Part shown: positions 41,465-43,418 of the stretch, piece after piece | How positions within the stretch are numbered: the first letter of the stretch is position 1 | Layout: each line of letters begins with the position of its first letter | Assembly: GCA_903843235.1 (NCBI GenBank) | Contig: CAIMOW010000160.1 | Coordinates: forward strand, 1 to 43,418 | Length of the DNA stretch: 43,418 nucleotides | Source: an uncultured beta proteobacterium | GTDB taxonomy: Bacteria; Pseudomonadota; Gammaproteobacteria; Burkholderiales; Burkholderiaceae | Reading direction: 5' to 3' | The notes under the pieces: generated by a model | What the model was told of the DNA's origin: nothing | The model's input: the letters and a program-made list of their open reading frames with translations, nothing else | Database searches by the model: none | Program-made: the position numbers and the translations under genes

Positions 41465-42019
41465 ATGAACTTAACACCAGAACAGATTGCAGCGGCACAA
41501 AAAGCGAATTTAGAGACCTTGAGTGGACTCACAAGTCAAGCGCTCCAAAGTATTGAAAAATTAATAGAGCTCAATATGCACATCGCTAAGCAAAGCCTGG
41601 GTGACAGCATGAACAACGCAAAAAAAGCTTTAGAAATAAAAGATATTCAACAACTTCTTGCCCATCAAGCTGAAACCGTTCAGCCTATGGCAGAGAAAAT
41701 TATGGCCTATAGCCGTCATCTCTATGAGTTGGCTCATGAGACACAAGCTAGCTTTACTAGGTCAGCAGAAAAAGAGTTTCAAGCGGGTCAGAAAAAAATT
41801 AATGCATTAGTTGAAGACTGGACAAAGAATGCCCCGGTTGGCTCTGATGCCGCTGTTCAAGCAATGAAGCAAGCCATTGCCTCAGCAAGCAACGTATTTG
41901 AAACTAGCCAAAAAGCTGTGAAGCATGCTGTTGAAGTTGCGCAAAGCAACCTGACGAACGCCACCGACACCGTCATTAAGGCTGCAGATACTGCAAGCAA
42001 GGCTACTAAGAAAAAGTAA
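41465..42019 (+). CDS. Phasin family protein (PHA granule-associated)
   Basis: MNLTPEQIAAAQKANLETLSGLTSQALQSIEKLIELNM..., alpha-helical PhaP-like, Lys-rich C-terminus TASKATKKK. Start reset from the track's TTG 41450 to ATG 41465. Confidence 0.9.
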   Translation: MNLTPEQIAAAQKANLETLSGLTSQALQSIEKLIELNMHIAKQSLGDSMNNAKKALEIKDIQQLLAHQAETVQPMAEKIMAYSRHLYELAHETQASFTRSAEKEFQAGQKKINALVEDWTKNAPVGSDAAVQAMKQAIASASNVFETSQKAVKHAVEVAQSNLTNATDTVIKAADTASKATKKK

Positions 42020-42043
42020 TCTGATTTAAAATTACATATCAGC

Positions 42044-42080
42044 AAAGCCCCGACTGTGAATGAACTGATCGGGGCTTTTT
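42044..42080 (+). terminator. Rho-independent terminator between phasin and lpdA
   Basis: AAAGCCCCGA-ctgtgaatgaactga-TCGGGGCTTTTT: 10 bp stem and T tract. Confidence 0.88.
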
Positions 42081-42097
42081 AATATCCAGTAAGTACC

Positions 42098-43418
42098 TTA
42101 AGACTTCTTTTTGACTGGCGGCAAATCAGTGCAGTGACCATGCGCTGCTTCAGCCGCAAGACCTACTGACTCACCTAGCGTTGGATGTGGATGAATCGTT
42201 TTACCGATATCCACTGCATCAGCGCCCATTTCAATTGCTAAGCAAACTTCACCAATCAGATCACCTGCATGAGTACCCACGATACCGCCACCAATAATCC
42301 GATGTGTGCTGGCATCGAAAAGGAGCTTGGTGAAACCTTCATCACGCCCATTAGCGATAGCACGTCCACTAGCAGCCCATGGGAATAAACCTTTTTCATA
42401 GGCAATCCCTTGTGACTTACATTGCTCTTCAGTTAAACCAGCCCAAGCTACTTCTGGGTCGGTATAAGCAACCGAAGGAATTTGCTTGGCATCAAAGTAA
42501 GACTTTTGACCAGCAGCCGCTTCCGCTGCGACGTGTCCTTCATGGACTGCTTTATGAGCCAACATCGGTTGACCAACAAGATCTCCAATTGCAAAGATAT
42601 TGGGAACATTAGTGCGCATTTGCTTATCAACCGGGATAAATCCACGCTCATCTACTTGCACACCTGCAGCAGTTGCATCGATCTTCTTGCCGTTAGGCGT
42701 GCGCCCTACCGCCACCAACACTAAATCATAAGTTTGCGGCTCAACAGGTGCGCTCTCACCTTCAAAGGTTACTTGTATACCATCAGGCTTGACTTCAGCT
42801 TTAGATGCGCGAGTCTTGAGCATCACTTTTTCGAAACGTCCAGCGTTGAATTTTTCCCAGACCTTTTCCAAGTCACGGTCTGCACCGGCCATGAGACCAT
42901 CTAACATTTCGGCAATATCAATGCGCGAACCAAGAGTGCTATACACGGTAGCCATCTCTAAACCAATAATGCCGCCACCAATCACCAACATACGTTTGGG
43001 AATGTTCGTCAACTTCAGGGCACCAGTGCTATCCACAATCCGCGGATCCTCTGGCAAGAATGGTAATTTGACCGGCTGACTTCCAGCGGCAATAATGGCC
43101 TTCTGAAAATAAATCACCTCTTTGGAGCCCGTGAGATCTTGTCCATCACCACTAGTGAGTTGAACTTCCACGTGGTTGGCATCTAAAAAATGTCCTATGC
43201 CACGAACGACTTTTACTTTACGTGCCTTGGCCATACCAGCTAAGCCACCAGTTAATTTGGCGATGACAGATTCTTTATAACCACGCAGTTGATCGATCTC
43301 AATTTTGGGTGCCCCAAAGGTAATGCCATGCTTAGCCATGGTCTTTACTTCATCCATGACGGATGTAGTGTGCAACAAAGCTTTAGATGGAATACAGCCG
43401 ACGTTTAAGCAAACACCA
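42098..43418 (-). CDS. lpdA: Dihydrolipoyl dehydrogenase (E3), N-terminus truncated by window edge
   Basis: The frame extends past the track's 43378 to the edge as GVCLNVGCIPSKALLHTTSVMDE (redox CxxxxC); MLVIGGGIIGLEMATVYSTLGS, IFAIGDLVGQPMLAHKAVHEG, HPHPTLGESVGLAAEAAHG. Confidence 0.97.
   Translation of the reverse strand, partial: GVCLNVGCIPSKALLHTTSVMDEVKTMAKHGITFGAPKIEIDQLRGYKESVIAKLTGGLAGMAKARKVKVVRGIGHFLDANHVEVQLTSGDGQDLTGSKEVIYFQKAIIAAGSQPVKLPFLPEDPRIVDSTGALKLTNIPKRMLVIGGGIIGLEMATVYSTLGSRIDIAEMLDGLMAGADRDLEKVWEKFNAGRFEKVMLKTRASKAEVKPDGIQVTFEGESAPVEPQTYDLVLVAVGRTPNGKKIDATAAGVQVDERGFIPVDKQMRTNVPNIFAIGDLVGQPMLAHKAVHEGHVAAEAAAGQKSYFDAKQIPSVAYTDPEVAWAGLTEEQCKSQGIAYEKGLFPWAASGRAIANGRDEGFTKLLFDASTHRIIGGGIVGTHAGDLIGEVCLAIEMGADAVDIGKTIHPHPTLGESVGLAAEAAHGHCTDLPPVKKKS

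Noticed and set aside
1-43418. Search for CRISPR arrays, transposases, integrases, phage genes, tRNA/rRNA, toxin-antitoxin or defence islands
   Set aside because: None recognised by eye; essentially all sequence is explained by core metabolic, envelope and housekeeping genes with short intergenic gaps. A tRNAscan-SE, Infernal/Rfam and DefenseFinder run would be needed to confirm absence.

Overview
The window is a dense, core-genome stretch of a beta-proteobacterium. Family content and gene order suggest Burkholderiaceae, possibly Polynucleobacter-like; this is inference and no database was searched. About 43 protein-coding genes are supported. From left to right: the end of modB plus modC (+). 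A ~22.5 kb minus-strand run follows: GntR/HutC regulator - sdhCDAB - sdhE - gltA - leuC - entericidin-like lipoprotein - leuD - leuB - asd - fimV-like - truA - trpF - trpB - trpA - accD - folC - SPOR/DedD - cvpA - purF - metZ - methyltransferase. Next come mdh plus a small exported protein (+), DUF2863 and yaaA (-), and a ~12 kb plus-strand run: aminotransferase - GST - hbd-like - DUF3429 - rarA - DsbA-fold isomerase - cyclophilin PPIase - pabB/pabC fusion - NUDIX - aat - bpt - pyrD - IclR. The right end holds pbpG and an EamA transporter (-), a phasin (+), and a partial lpdA (-). I saw no tRNA, rRNA, CRISPR array, transposase, integrase, phage gene, toxin-antitoxin or defence module. I do not see a clear undescribed multi-gene system. 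The observations most worth a second look are: a near-perfect palindrome between a UTRA-type GntR regulator and mdh, next to the sdh-gltA operon; a palindrome over a phasin promoter; a small exported protein with a possible MliC-like pattern; an entericidin-like lipoprotein inside the leu operon; and a DUF2863 protein ending in a CxxC knuckle.
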